Assembly (NCBI GenBank): GCA_023078685.1
Contig: JALGAS010000008.1
Coordinates: 2,480,001 to 2,544,000, forward strand
From: Neopestalotiopsis rosae
Lineage: Eukaryota; Ascomycota; Sordariomycetes; Amphisphaeriales; Sporocadaceae
Length of the DNA: 64,000 nucleotides
Reading direction: 5' to 3'
Below the pieces are notes generated by a model. That model ran no database searches. It saw only the letters and a list, made by a program, of their open reading frames with translations, and had not been told where the DNA came from. The position numbers and the translations under genes were made by a program. Below are positions 1 to 11,813 of this stretch, in pieces (position 1 is the stretch's first letter; each line of letters begins with the position of its first letter).

Positions 1-55
1 CTGTTTCACGATGAAGGGTTGGCTTTCTTCTTGACCGTAGCCGAGAGCGTCAGCC

Positions 56-3000
56 ATGGCCGACCCGATCGGTGTCATCGGCACTGCCGTCGGTGTTGTA
101 TCATTCGGCCTACAACTATACAGCGCGATAGCAACCTACATTGATGCACTGGATGGTCGCAAAGATGACCTGGCATCGCCGCGTGCCCAGCTCGATAGTC
201 TGAGGGACTCATTGACTACAATACAATCAGCGTTGCCCGACCGATCGTCCATGAGCACTTCAACGAGTACTGTACCGCCGATCGTCACAGAATGCAAGGC
301 AGAGCTAGATCAGCTCGAAGTACTTCTACAGGACTTGGTCGGCTCCAATACTTCAGGTAATAAGCTGAAAGAGCGGATCAAGACACTCAAGTTTCCGTTT
401 CGCCGGGATAGTCTGATGAAGCTGGAGGACAGACTCCACAAGACGAACAGCGTCTTCCAGACTGCTCTGAGTGTGCTCAATCTGTTAGTCGCCAGCCATC
501 TTTTTGTACAGTACCAGGCTAACCATAGGCTGTAGAAACAAGTCAATCGACAATGAACGCAGATTCACCAATGTGGAAACGGCAACCGCTCAGGTCCCTG
601 CCATCAATACTAATGTGGTCCAAATCTCCACAGACGTCCAGGACCTCAGGGTTGATGTTGGAAATATGTCCACCAATGTCATTTCTGCGATATCCACGAT
701 GAATTCAAACAACAACGAGGCTCTCGCTCGATTGGACCTCTCAGTGACCCAGCTTACGGCAACGGCCGGTCAAAGTTTGCCGCAAATTAGCAATAGCATT
801 GCTTTGATAGAAAAACAGATGAAAAGCTTGCCAGCCTTGGAGGAGAGACTCCGAACGTTCTCTTTACCGAAGCAGGCCCTCGGTATCCAGGACGCTCAAG
901 GGCAAGCCACTCCTCGGCTCGCTTTGCAGCGACTGTTATCCAAGCCCAGTCAGACTCGAGAAATCTTCGATACCATGTCTCGCTCATTCGCAACGAACTA
1001 CTTTCATGACTCGAGCTTTGCTACTACCTATAATTGGTCGCCCGAGTCCAAAATTCCAAGTCAGCCTCGCTCTTGTCTACATCGGACTCGCCGCCGGGGA
1101 AATTTACGAAATTTTGGACCATTCTGGCTTCGCACAGAACAAAGTCACCATGGTCACAGTCATGGATATGACCGTTCAAATTTGAATATTGGAAAATCGC
1201 AGCGCTGGTATAACTTGACTGTTACTGGACCGTCCTTCCTGCCCCTGGGCGCTTGGACTCTCCCTCGGAATTACTACAGGTGCTGGTGGGCTCAGCATCA
1301 GCCCGGGCATAACTTTCCGGCCCGTAGTAGATGAGGAGAGCTCACCAATATTTCGAATCTTGAATGCTCTCGAGTATTTCATAGGCGGAGAGCACTGTAA
1401 TGTTGTTGAGCTCTCTGTTTGTTTGAGTGCTACTAAAAATACAATTTTGAGTCTCTATAGGGACAAGAAAGCATGCGCTTATGAGACTAATCAGTGGGGG
1501 CAGTCAGCTGTTTTCAAAATGATACCTTCAGTCATTAGTGAAACGCGATTCGGAACTCTTTGTGCATATCGTAAGAGTGTTAACGGGGCACTCGGCAACA
1601 TGATCGTGGAACTCATACGAGCAGGTGTCCCAGCGGACATTCGCGATTTCTATGGCCGGTAAGTTTCCTTCAAAATGCAATTTCCAGTTTATCTCTTCAT
1701 ACAAAATTTTGATCTTAAGGACAATTTCTTATGGCACATATTTAGAGCCCCAGTTATGCGATTAGCCTTCAGTGGTTCTGCGATTTATACGAAAGAACTT
1801 CTTCCTACTCTACACCATGCTGCGCCTGATCCGCTTGATGGAACCTCAAGGTCTTGGTATTATAGTAATCTCAGGGGTCTCGAGATCTACCGTAGACCTG
1901 AAGACGAATCCTTGCGTGTACCATTTGAACGCGTGCGGACGGAGTGTATGTAACTTGCGCAGTCCGGAAGAAGAGAGAAACGATGCACGTAAGACAGTGG
2001 CTGACATCTTCGAGTAGTCTTCGGTTGCGGCCCACTCAGTGCAGCTATTTCTGCCCAAAAGTCTGACGAACAAATAAGCGACTTGATCACCGCCAGAAAT
2101 GTATCTGAAGTCAATCTGCTCGGTCAGACACCTTTACATTTGGCAGCAGGAACAGGAAACACAAATGTGTTAAGGGCTCTTCTGCACTTCGACGGCATAT
2201 ACGATATAATACCCGCACGAGATTTTGCACGCAATCACGCCATAGATTATGCAGTCATCTATAGCGGAAAGTCTTGCTGTAATAGATTAGCCCCTGTTCT
2301 CTGCTCTGGATGCAGCTGTTCTTCTGCTCTCGAGTTGCTACTCTGTTATGAAGGTTGCTTTGACAGTTTCCTCGAAAAGTATCCGTCTCAAGAGGAAGAT
2401 TTCGCCGATGTTATCTCTTCTGCATCACATTCATCAAGATTGCGCCTATTTTCTGAAATCAGAATTAGGCGAGACTGTCTTAAGCAGCTGGCAGTGGCAT
2501 TCTTGGGGCATAGAGATATACAACGTTATAAGCTCGATGGCGACGATGTACTGGATTATCATGGAGTCGAGGTAGTCAAATACCTCGAGGAAATGGGCAT
2601 GGATGTTCCTAAAAGACTCCGAAACAGCTTCCTGGGAAATGACCAAGGGCTTTCCATCTACCACGTTCTATCAACGGCGATGGGGGCTGGATCAACATGT
2701 GGCTCAATCACTCTTTGACCTTGGATTCAAAGATCTAGACAAGCCGGATGAGCAAGGTATCACTCCGTTGATGATAATTGACCCATCCAGCTCACGGCAC
2801 GATGCAGCGATGTTCCTTTGGTTCGTGGAACACGGTATCGATCTTGAGCGGATTGTACCGGTGAATTTTCGGCGGAATCATCACAGCGCAACGGTAGCGC
2901 ATCTGGTGTCTGACAATTGGAGATCTTATTCTCTTTCTTGGAGCACTGAACAAAAACAACTTGTTTCGACCATAGTATCTGTGGATACAGTGGACAAGTG

Positions 3001-3616
3001 TCGGTGCTTTTGTACCGAGACTGGTTGCACTCCAGCCTCTATTCTGTTCCACGGACTCTGGCGCGAAATCGATAGTATTTTTACTGGAGAACTTCAAGAG
3101 AATGAACTTCTGTCGAATGTCCAATATTTTCTGCCGATGGTGGCACAATTATCCGTCGAGTATGATGTAGAGCTGACAAGCTATCATAACGTATGCCTGG
3201 AAGCTTTGAGGATGCTCACATTCAAAGCCCTGGGGGTCAGGCATACCTGCGGTTGTCGAGACCGGGGCGATGCCTTGTTGAGTGATGAGGATATTGAAGA
3301 TATTTGGGAAGAGGACGCGGATCTAATCGGGCGTCTCAATGAGCTGCAAGCTGAGTTTGAAGCCAGCTTTGACAAATCAGTCATGAGCTTCGACGCGTTC
3401 CTCGTGGAGATATGGATCCCACGCATGGAAATTGTTTGTCAACAGCTAGATGAAGTCGAATTGTCTGAGGCGGAACGCAGAAATGCAGAGTTGGTGGGAG
3501 TCAAATGGGACCCTTACGAGGTACAAAATGGCACTCAAAATGATGATATTAGTCTACGCTATCCAGAAACCTTGCAGGAATATCTCAGGGCACTGCGAGA
3601 GATCGCGGAGGAATGA
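56..3616 (+). pseudogene. Broken Helo-like/PigL N-terminal domain plus ankyrin-repeat protein gene
   Basis: The start at 56 opens with a hydrophobic helix (ADPIGVIGTAVGVVSFGLQLY) typical of the fungal Helo-like/PigL N-terminal domain of STAND-like and ankyrin proteins. A coiled-coil-like stretch and an ankyrin-type motif (LLGQTPLHLAAG, near 2110-2150) follow. Three introns splice in frame: 484-535, 1659-1745 and 1946-2017. The frame is nevertheless lost several times. An extra A in the run at 1050-1053, an extra base near 1178-1180, an in-frame TAA at 1211, a further shift between about 1235 and 1255, and an extra G in the five-G run near 2682 are all needed to keep family-like sequence going. 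The last open frame ends at 3616. No catalytic or nucleotide-binding motif is visible. I read it as a decayed recognition-type gene. Homopolymer errors in the assembly are the alternative, although other long genes here are intact. Confidence 0.6.
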
Positions 3617-4681
3617 CGACCTTGTAGAACGTGGCGTACGTTCTGACTATCATCTTGTCTATAGCATTATTATATATCAGCCGTTGAACCACCGCAACGA
3701 GCGCGCCATTTGGCTATCTTCTGCCCCCATGCTGCATTCCAAAACTACTCAGCAGTTGCTTACTACAATTTAAAGCGGTGATCTTTCGTCAATCTGATTC
3801 GACCGAAAAATCCAATCCTATTCGCAGTCTTGTCCGAATAGTCTAATAACACAGGAGCCTTGCCTACCTCGCGCTGTCTGGAAGTCAATACGACAATTAT
3901 TCTCGAATCACAGAACTGATGTTAACCATATAAACGCTCCGATCGCTGTGTCATAACTTTTTCTTTTCACAAGGTCTGTATGATGCATTCATAGAACCCA
4001 TCTCGTGTCTACATTGTATTTTTAGCTCCTTCGAGGCGTGTCATTATCTTGTGACCAGTATATCATATAGAACACAGCTTCTCCACGAAGCATACAGTGA
4101 AGAGCATCACTTGAGTTCTCTTTTGCTAGCAGCATGCTGTTCGATACTAAATCGAGAGATCAAGCAGCGTTGATGCTGCCATCACGTACCTAGCCTTCCT
4201 GGCCAACCCAGATTAAAGAGAAGCTCACTGATGCGAACTCAAAAGTATTCAGCCAAACAATGGCAATGTGACTCACCCGCTGCAGCGACATGTTTATTTG
4301 CTGACGGAAGAAACGTAAGAAGACGTCCGTCCGACAAAGATCACGAGTAATGCACAGAAGAAAAGTTTGCCTGCTGTGTAGTGCACATAGTCATAATGTG
4401 CACCACTTAATTATTTCTTTTCAAGTTTGAGATAGTATGTAATCCGTGTTCATCACCCAGGAGAGACCCCGCAGGAATGGGCTTCCTAAATCGTCATTAA
4501 AGTAAACAAATATGTACAAAGCCAACGCTTCTGTGCCCGCAAACGCCAGTTGATGCTTTCCGCAGCCATTCAAACGCCGTAAGCTATCCGTGGATAGTCC
4601 ACCATCATGATTTCAACCCAGGTCGTGTCTGTTCGTTGTGGCTCTTTTTAGAGGAAGAGAGGAGGGTTTTGTTTTCCCTTT
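3617..4681. other. Gene-free stretch, 1.07 kb
   Basis: No open frame with protein-like composition or splice support. It lies between the 3' end of the broken ankyrin gene and the 3' end of the NC2-alpha gene, so it should hold two 3' untranslated regions. Confidence 0.5.
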
Positions 4682-5710
4682 TTACGAGGCAACCTTCTTC
4701 TTTCGGCCGCCTCTTCCTTTCTTTTTGGGCTCGGCGTCGAGATCCTCGTCACTGTCGGTGTTCTCGCTCGCCTTTTTGCCTTTTGGTTCCCTCTCCTCCT
4801 TTTCGCTGACTTTTGCGGTAATTTCCTGCAAGAAGTCCCACTGTGGGTTGTTCTCGACAGCCTGCTTTAGCATTTGGGCCGTGATGCGCTTCGAGTTCTT
4901 GTCCTTGGCCACATCGGCACTCTTGCTGACGATTTGGACCATAAACAGCTCGAGTGCCTTGCCGACGGCAATGGGAGTTTGCTGAGCCACCTTGCCCACT
5001 TCCTCGTCTGCTTGCATGATTCGCTTGATGCGCGCGGTAGGGAATTTCGTCCTGACGGGCGATGGCATAATCTCTGGTTGCTGCGCCGCCTGGGCGCTAG
5101 CTGATTTCCGCGGGGGCATTGCGACCACTGGTTCTGCAGCTGGCTGCGGCTGTTGGTGATCGTAGGTGGGCGGGAAATGGGAGGCCTGGAGCTGAGCGTG
5201 CTGCTGAGCAAGTTGTGGCGATTGCGGTTGTATGTATTGGGTGGTCGGACTGTCGGCGTAGGTTGTGTAGTAGGGTTGTGGACCAGAGTGACTTGGTGGT
5301 ATGCTGTGTTGCTGTTGTTGTTGAGGGGATAAGACGTAGGCTGGTAGAGCAGATTGAGCGTGGGCAAAGAGGTTTGTGGGTTGCACCGGCGAGGAAAAAT
5401 ATGGTTGTTGGGAGCGGACAGACGTGGGCGAGGGCGCGGTATAAGAAGGATGGTAATTGTTATAGGCGGTCGCGGGAGAAGCAGCAGAATAAGTTTGGTG
5501 GGGCTGTTGTGGCTGACCGTAGTGCGAGGAAGGCTGATGCTGGTGCTGGTGCGAGTTGTAAGTGGATGACGGCGAGTATCCAGAGACCGAGTTTGGATTG
5601 GGCGCCGAAGTGAATGATGCGCCGCGGCCAACGTTTGAATCAGGACCTCCCGCAAAGAATGACGAGAGGTCGGGCGACTTTGGCGCGTACGTGCCTTCTT
5701 CGGTGGACAT
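4682..5710 (-). CDS. BUR6: NC2-alpha/DRAP1-type histone-fold corepressor
   Basis: Single-exon gene of 342 residues. Residues about 219-298 form a histone fold of the CBF/NF-Y/archaeal-histone type. It begins VRTKFPTARIKRIMQADEEVGKV and ends near NPQWDFLQEI, which is the signature of NC2-alpha (yeast Bur6, human DRAP1). The family pairs with NC2-beta/Dr1, binds TBP on DNA and blocks or tunes TFIIA/TFIIB entry at RNA polymerase II promoters. The C-terminus is lysine-rich and acidic (SDEDLDAEPKKKGRGGRKKK), a likely nuclear localisation signal. The first ~200 residues are a Gln/Ser/Tyr/Pro-rich disordered extension, absent from the compact human and yeast proteins, where the fold lies nearer the N-terminus. 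The start is the first ATG of the frame. A +1-shifted overlapping frame at 4867-5799 is a shadow. Family assignment is firm; the role of the extension is unknown. Confidence 0.9.
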   Translation of the reverse strand: MSTEEGTYAPKSPDLSSFFAGGPDSNVGRGASFTSAPNPNSVSGYSPSSTYNSHQHQHQPSSHYGQPQQPHQTYSAASPATAYNNYHPSYTAPSPTSVRSQQPYFSSPVQPTNLFAHAQSALPAYVLSPQQQQQHSIPPSHSGPQPYYTTYADSPTTQYIQPQSPQLAQQHAQLQASHFPPTYDHQQPQPAAEPVVAMPPRKSASAQAAQQPEIMPSPVRTKFPTARIKRIMQADEEVGKVAQQTPIAVGKALELFMVQIVSKSADVAKDKNSKRITAQMLKQAVENNPQWDFLQEITAKVSEKEEREPKGKKASENTDSDEDLDAEPKKKGRGGRKKKVAS

Positions 5711-8141
5711 TTCTTTGTTCTCCGTGTCCGTCTGGTCTTTCTCTCTCTTCTGTTCTTCTTGAGGCAGCTAGGTACAAGCCCAGCCCACGTCTCACACACG
5801 CGGAGACGATTGGTGCGAAATGTACCCTTGGAATAGGCCGGAAAGCGCTGGTGTATACACTTTCAAGTCTGTATTCCTAGTGCTGCTGTTGGGATGTGAA
5901 TAAGTAATAGGTATGTATGCAATATGTACCTTGCGCTATAAGAGGCAACGCAGGTATATATCGTCGACGATCGGTTTCTCTGGCTTGTGCTTGGTGGCTC
6001 GTCACTAATAACGGAGCTTGCGAGAACTGCTGCTGTACAATAGGCGGCGGAACAGGGGTGCTTTATCGATGGAGGGGCTAATGCAAGACCTCGATAGCTT
6101 CGAGAAGCAAGCGAGCGAGCCGGATGAGACAGACCAGCAAGCCCTTTGGTTGCGAGGTGGATCTCTCTCTTTTCTCTCTCTCCGGGGGACTGTTGCAAAC
6201 CTATATATTTTGTCCCTCTCCCAAATCTTTCCTTCTCTTTTAAACTTTATGCAACTTCTATGCAGATGCACGGAAGATGCATACAAGTAGGGGAAATGCG
6301 TAAGACCAGGTGGGCAAGTATATTCAAAGTATCTTAACCTTGAACACCTCTTTGGACACTTTGTATCATATACTTGTGAGAACCCTCAACTGTATGTGTT
6401 TGCAAGTTTGGCGGCTCCAATGTTTACAATGGTGGGGTCGTGCTACTTGACGATCAACGACCTCGACCTCGCAATCCTCGCAATGCGCCGTACGGTGTGA
6501 ATGCAGCTGATGGATAATGATGTTCCAAATGTGTTTGTGTAATGCGCCGGATCAAGTAATGACCGACTATCGAAAACACCCTGAAATGGGTTGAACGGGA
6601 CTCAAGGGACAAGTCGGAGGGGTCGGCGGTGGGGAGGAGCGACTGATTGGAATTGGTCGGTCTGGTGATTTTCGAGCTTTGATGTGGGGTTCATAGAGAG
6701 GTGCTGGGAAGCTGTTTTTATTTTTTTCTTTCTTTTGCTCACTCCCTCCCTTGATTGAGTGGCCATCACTCGGGCGGCGCCTGAGCTTTTTTAAATATCC
6801 AGTTGGGCCCGGCTACTGCTACGACCCAAGACAGGACGGGTCAGGGGTCGGGGGGAGGAACGTGCCAGGGCACCTGTCTGGCTTGTCTGGCTGTGAGCTT
6901 TTTTTTTCTTTCTTCTCTCTCTTTTTGCCCGTCCAGCTCTGTTAAGCCCAGCGCCAGCACAGCCACCGAAATACTTTTTTGTCGCCCAGCTTGCAGATCA
7001 CTGGAGCTTGCAGGAAGGAAAGGCCCGCCGCCACCGACCCCACGCAACACGCCTTTCCCATCTGTTCGTCTTCTCACGTTCGTGATTGATTATTAGGTAT
7101 CTTCAACGGCGCTGCCACCCGTTATCCGATCCATCCATTTGGGAGAGGGCAAACCATTATTTATCATCACGGGACATGGTAATCCTGTGAATGCCAATCT
7201 GGAATCTATCTCCCCTAACACATTAACTCATTGCGCACACACACTACATACATTGTTCACCATTTTCTCTACTTGCGCAATACTGTCGTCACACATGCAT
7301 CGAAAGCCAACCCTCAGCCTAAACAAATTTGTCTTGCAAACAGAAGGAGTCATCTGATCACAGTTTTTGCTTCTGTCATCACCCGCGTCGCCTCCCCCCC
7401 TGCCATGCCTGCCACCCCTCCCTCACCAGGCAGGGAGAGCAGGCAGGCTGTGAGAGAGGAGAGCTAGGCAACGGGAGTCGACGCGCTAACCCGACGAGTA
7501 TGTAAGCTCAAGCTAGGCGCGCTTACACCAGCCATGCATGTTGGTACAAGCTGAAAGAGGCAGACGACAGACAGCACTCTATTCTGCGTCCGTCTAAATA
7601 AGCTCTTGATTCTTCTTTCGCTCTCCCACTGCAGCCTGGAACGAACAGCTGTCGAAATTCCAGGGTTTGGGGTTCTATCATATGCAGCACAGGGTTGTGT
7701 ACATGTCAACTATCGCCTGAGCGTGCAGCGATTGCAGTCAACCTGCCGATGAACCATGAAACCATCTGCTCGCGTCATCTGCATCTCACACCCTAGATCG
7801 CAGTGAGGCTGGGGTCCTGCAGCAAGGACACCTACTAGGCTCGAGGTAGGTGGTATTTCATTTCCTTTACTTACAAGGACAAGTGTCCGTGAAAACAACA
7901 ACTTCAACAATCATGGATGATGACAAAAGTATCAAAGAGCTTTGTAAATGGGAGATCGTACATACAGGTCGGACCAGAAGCCGAGTATTTACTTTTGGTA
8001 TTTGCTAAGGTTCCTCTTTCGTACCTGATCGATCCGTGACCTTTGACTTGATCTAATCTGACATGACGACATATTGAGCATCTTTCATTTTTTATCTATC
8101 AAAATATCTATTCCTACACTTCCGGCTGGATATCCCCAGTC
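5711..8141. promoter_or_regulatory. Gene-free stretch, 2.4 kb, upstream of NC2-alpha
   Basis: No coding frame is convincing. The first part should carry the promoter and leader of the leftward NC2-alpha gene. Pyrimidine-rich tracts occur at 6165-6240, 6717-6740 and 6898-6930. The right end abuts the 3' end of the hydrolase gene. No RNA gene was recognised. Confidence 0.4.
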
Positions 8142-9611
8142 TCATGATGGCAGTGATTCACGAACGCATTGTACAACGCTCTTCAAGCCTTTTTGTCTGT
8201 CCTCAATTGAACTTGCCAAGAACAGTGCAGCTACGGGCCACGCGTGTATCCCACCGGGCTCGCCCTTGCTGCTGACTTGCACTTTGTTCTTCTTCAGGAA
8301 CTCAACCAGGCCCTCAATCTCCGGCGCAAACACCTCTTCAGCGCCATAGGCAATGTATATTCCTCCCTTGGGACACGCCCTCTTCCACCAGGACACATCT
8401 CTGCAATTTCCGGGGGAGATCATTGGATCGTCGGCTCTGGCCTGCTTGCCGACATATTCACGCGCATACTCATGCAGGTTGCCACTGTCGAGGTAGTCGC
8501 TGGCCGTATTCTGATGCCTCTCAGAGATGAGAGTGACCCAGGGCGAAATAAAGGCTGCCATACCCGGTCTGGGAAGCTGCCAGGAACCGCTCTCATTCAT
8601 CTTGCTCTGATCGTACTCCCGATTGGCGATATGCAGAAGCAGGCTCATCTGGACCGTTGCGCCCGCGCTGTCGCCGCTGATGCAAATTTTGGAGGCATCG
8701 CCCACCACCGACACGACATGATCGTATCCTGCAATAGCCTCGTGGAGCTGTTTCGGAAATGTGCCGTCGGGCACTAAGGTGTACTCTAGGGCGAAGACTG
8801 CTGGATTTTGGAAGCCACTTTCGCCCATCATGGTTAACCATGCCAGGAGATATTCGAGGTAGAAGTACGAGGATCCCACTGTAGATTTTCACGTTAGCCT
8901 TTCCATTGCGAATGCACCCAAAATCGTTCTGACACGAGGGTCTTCTTACTGCTGAAGCCGCCACCTATTGCGTATTAGTGAATGTTTCTCAATGTCTCTA
9001 TTTCGTTAGGTTTCCCTTACCATGAGCGTAGTATATGCAAACATCCGGTTTCTTTACCGGATCCTTCATCAACCAGACGCCCTTGAATCGTTTCTGCAGT
9101 ACATAAGCCTCGATTGTTCGGATCCTCTTGATTTCCCAGAACATCAAGACTTACATCAACGTGCTCATGCCAATGAACTGGCTTTCTGACAATCCCATGT
9201 CTCAACATGCGAAACCTCATGAATGGCAGCGCCACCGGCTTGGAAAAGAAGACCCTCCCAACCCGGGGCGACACATTGGCAAACGCATAGCGTACGCAGC
9301 GAATGACAAAGTCCTCAAATGGGCTGGCGACCTGCACAAAGGGACTCCTCTGCGCGTGCGGGACCACGAGGCGGTCGCGGAGGAATCCATATGGCAAGCG
9401 GAATACTACATATCGATTGAGTCAGATGTCTTCCAAACATCAGAGGCCGGCGATGAAAATAGTTAGTTTTCACAACTTGCTTACATAGAAATGGGAGACA
9501 TTGTATCGCTGTGGCCAGGGTCCCAACCAGGCCCACGTGGATGAGGAGCTGCGGCGCCAGAAAGATGCAAAAGACGAGGCAGTCCAGGTACGAGATGGGT
9601 CCGAGGATCAT
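8142..9611 (-). CDS. Membrane-anchored alpha/beta-hydrolase (HSL-like lipase/esterase)
   Basis: Five exons: 9611-9485, 9405-9155, 9093-9021, 8964-8950 and 8878-8142. They join in frame to 400 residues. The N-terminus is a hydrophobic membrane segment (ILGPISYLDCLVFCIFLAPQ). The oxyanion-hole motif HGGG is at residues 150-153. The nucleophile elbow GDSAG is at 224-228 with Ser226. A probable acid residue sits in GAEEVFAPEI (Glu336/337), and the probable catalytic histidine is His367 in GGIHAWP. This order matches the alpha/beta-hydrolase fold-3/hormone-sensitive-lipase family, which cleaves ester bonds of short acyl esters or neutral lipids. The natural substrate cannot be told. The fourth exon is only 15 nt and supplies part of the HGGG motif. 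The intron at 9094-9154 was chosen because it restores frame and joins HEHVD to KRFKGVW. The neighbours suggest no pathway. Confidence 0.82.
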
Positions 9612-10720
9612 GATTGGAAGATGTCGGAGATTTTAGCCGGAATCGGCTCTCATTGTTTACGGTGTGTAAGTTGAAGATGGAATCAAAGATGGATGAAGAG
9701 AGCAATCCCCGAACACAATGATTAGTTCCCCTCAATTCCTTCAATTGAGTAGAAGAAAATCCAACTACAGCCAGCAAGCGTGAAGAGTCAATTGAATCAT
9801 CATCCATCAAACGATCATCATTACACCTTTCCTCAAGAGACCAAAAGCACATGTCAAATGAGGTTGGTGTCCCAAAAACTGTTGAACGGCATCTTTTTAG
9901 TTGGCTTGATTGGCTTGATTGGTGACGTCGAGGACTTGTGTGTTATGGTACGTTAACCCGGCAGACCGGGCGAGCCCGCTGGGTGCACTGCCGCCCCACC
10001 ACAAATTTACCTTGCATTCTTACAGGTACAGGTGACTGGTGAACATATTGGGGAAGGCTTGGGGAGGGTTCGGTGGTCATGATTTATTAAGCTTCATTGA
10101 CCCATTCCCGACCAAATGGAGTTGGGAGCATTAACTTTAAGTTGTTCTGCAAGCCACTTGCTCGGGATTATATATGTTAAGTTTATGCAGATGCACACCT
10201 CCTACCGCTACATAAGTATTGTATTCCGCAGGAACACTTGGCAGCCTACAGCTTTTACCAAACCCGAGTTTCCGAGAACGAGCCGTGATTATTTCCCGGG
10301 ATCAACTCGGAACAGTAAGCCACGGCATTGTTCGGTAGCAGAAACCATCGCAAGGCCAATATTCGTCTAGATTCGGGTGCTCATAATCACTCACTCGGCT
10401 ATGCATTCACAGCTTGTACATGGGCCGAGTCTGCAAAATAGATCATTGATTTATCGTAACATCATCTACTCTGAGTTTTTGTCTATTAGATTTAAGTGAC
10501 TCCGATATATGCCAAAATGAGCATTGGAACTCTTTGAACAATGGATCAATTAGATCAAATGTTCTTCTTGAGACACTGCGCAATGCGTTCAAGCGCTCGC
10601 TGTAATCTCTTTTGATATCGACATCTTGTACATGTAACCTCCAAGTGGGGGGTTCAGTATTGTCGCGTGTCGAATCTAGCGCATGGGTTCGTCTGTTGAC
10701 TTGCTTTATGGACATGCAGC
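9612..10720. promoter_or_regulatory. Gene-free stretch, 1.1 kb, upstream of the hydrolase
   Basis: Holds the promoter of the leftward hydrolase and the 3' untranslated region of CBR1. A 90-codon frame at 10443-10715 lies just downstream of the CBR1 stop and shows no recognisable domain, so it is not called. Confidence 0.4.
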
Positions 10721-11813
10721 TTAGAAAGCAAAGACCTGGTCCTCCAGCTTGCTGACGGGGCGGGCCTTCTTGAAGCCAAGGCTCTCAGTGGCCTTCTTCA
10801 GGCCGCTGACCATGGGAGGAGGTCCGCACACGAGGATCTTGACATCATCAGCGGGCTTGGGCAGCCATTTCTGAGAACGAGTTAGCATTATGATATCGAG
10901 TCATGTTCATAATTGGTACTCACGGTGATCATGTCAGCAGTAACGTAGCCAACACCGCCAGTCCATCCCTCCGGAGGCTTGTCAAGAACGTAGTGAACTC
11001 TGAAACCGCTGTCCTCCTTGGCAAGAGCATCCAGGTCCTCCTTGAGGAGGATGTCCTGAGGAGAGACGTTGGCAAAGATCAGGTCAATCTGAGTCTTGTC
11101 ACCAGTGGCTCTTCCGCGGATGACAGCCCTGACGACCTGGAGCATGGGAGTGATACCGGTACCGCCGGCAACCATACCAAAGTGGCGCACCATGTTGGGG
11201 GTGTAGACGAAAGCGCCCTTGGGGCCCTTGACCTTGATGTTCTGGCCGACGGCGAGGGAGGCCAGGTGCTTCGAGATGTTACCAGTTGGGTACGACTTGA
11301 TCAGGAGATCAATGTAGCCAGGCTGGTGGTCACCAGAGATGGGAGTGTAGGATCGAACAATCTCCTTGGTGGAGCCATCGGGTTGCTCGCAAGCAGCACC
11401 AATCGAAATGTGCTGGCCAATTGGCAGGCCAAGGATGGTGGTCGGCGAGGGGAGGTTGAAGCGGTAGCTGTGAAGAACTGGTAAGTAGAAAGCTCTTGTG
11501 TGAGAGTTGTGTCATACGTACATGGCGGTGTTGTGGGAGAGAATGGTCTTCTCCTTGAGATAGAGGTCCTGGAAGGTATCGGGCTTGAGGAAGATCTTGG
11601 GCACTGTTCTCGTGTAAGTCGATTGTCATGGCTATAATCTGATTGAAGGGGCATACAGTTGTTGAAGTACTTGAAGCTACCCAGAGCGAGTGCCAGAAGC
11701 ACTGCGAATGGAGCCCATTCCTTCTTGACAATCAGGGTGCCAAAGATGAGCAGACCAGACGGGATAATGATCCCGTTGAGGTTCTGACTCGAGGTCAGGG
11801 ACGAGGCGCTCAT
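10721..11813 (-). CDS. CBR1: NADH-cytochrome b5 reductase
   Basis: Four exons (11813-11657, 11603-11522, 11467-10924, 10870-10721) join in frame to 310 residues, the usual length for fungal Cbr1. An N-terminal membrane anchor (about residues 14-50) is followed by the FAD-binding barrel with the RSYTP motif, then the NADH-binding lobe with GGTGITP and the late CGPPPM motif. The enzyme passes electrons from NADH through FAD to cytochrome b5, feeding sterol and fatty-acid desaturation and related ER or outer-mitochondrial-membrane reactions. All three introns are 53-54 nt with GT-AG ends (GTATGC, GTACGT, GTGAGT donors). It is transcribed away from the NGI1-like gene, sharing a roughly 1-kb intergenic region. 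The long N-terminal anchor fits the ER-type Cbr1 better than the mitochondrial Mcr1, which carries a targeting presequence. Confidence 0.93.

Noticed and set aside
1208..1279. Intron GTATAA...CTACAG in the ankyrin gene that would remove the TAA at 1211
   Set aside because: It joins to a frame that stops soon after and would delete a family-like segment (DCYWTVL), so the in-frame stop is kept as real.
4867..5799. 310-codon minus-strand frame overlapping NC2-alpha
   Set aside because: It is Arg/Thr/Pro-rich, shifted relative to the recognised histone-fold protein, and lacks any domain.
10443..10715. 90-codon minus-strand frame just after the CBR1 stop
   Set aside because: No domain or splice support; position fits the CBR1 3' untranslated region.
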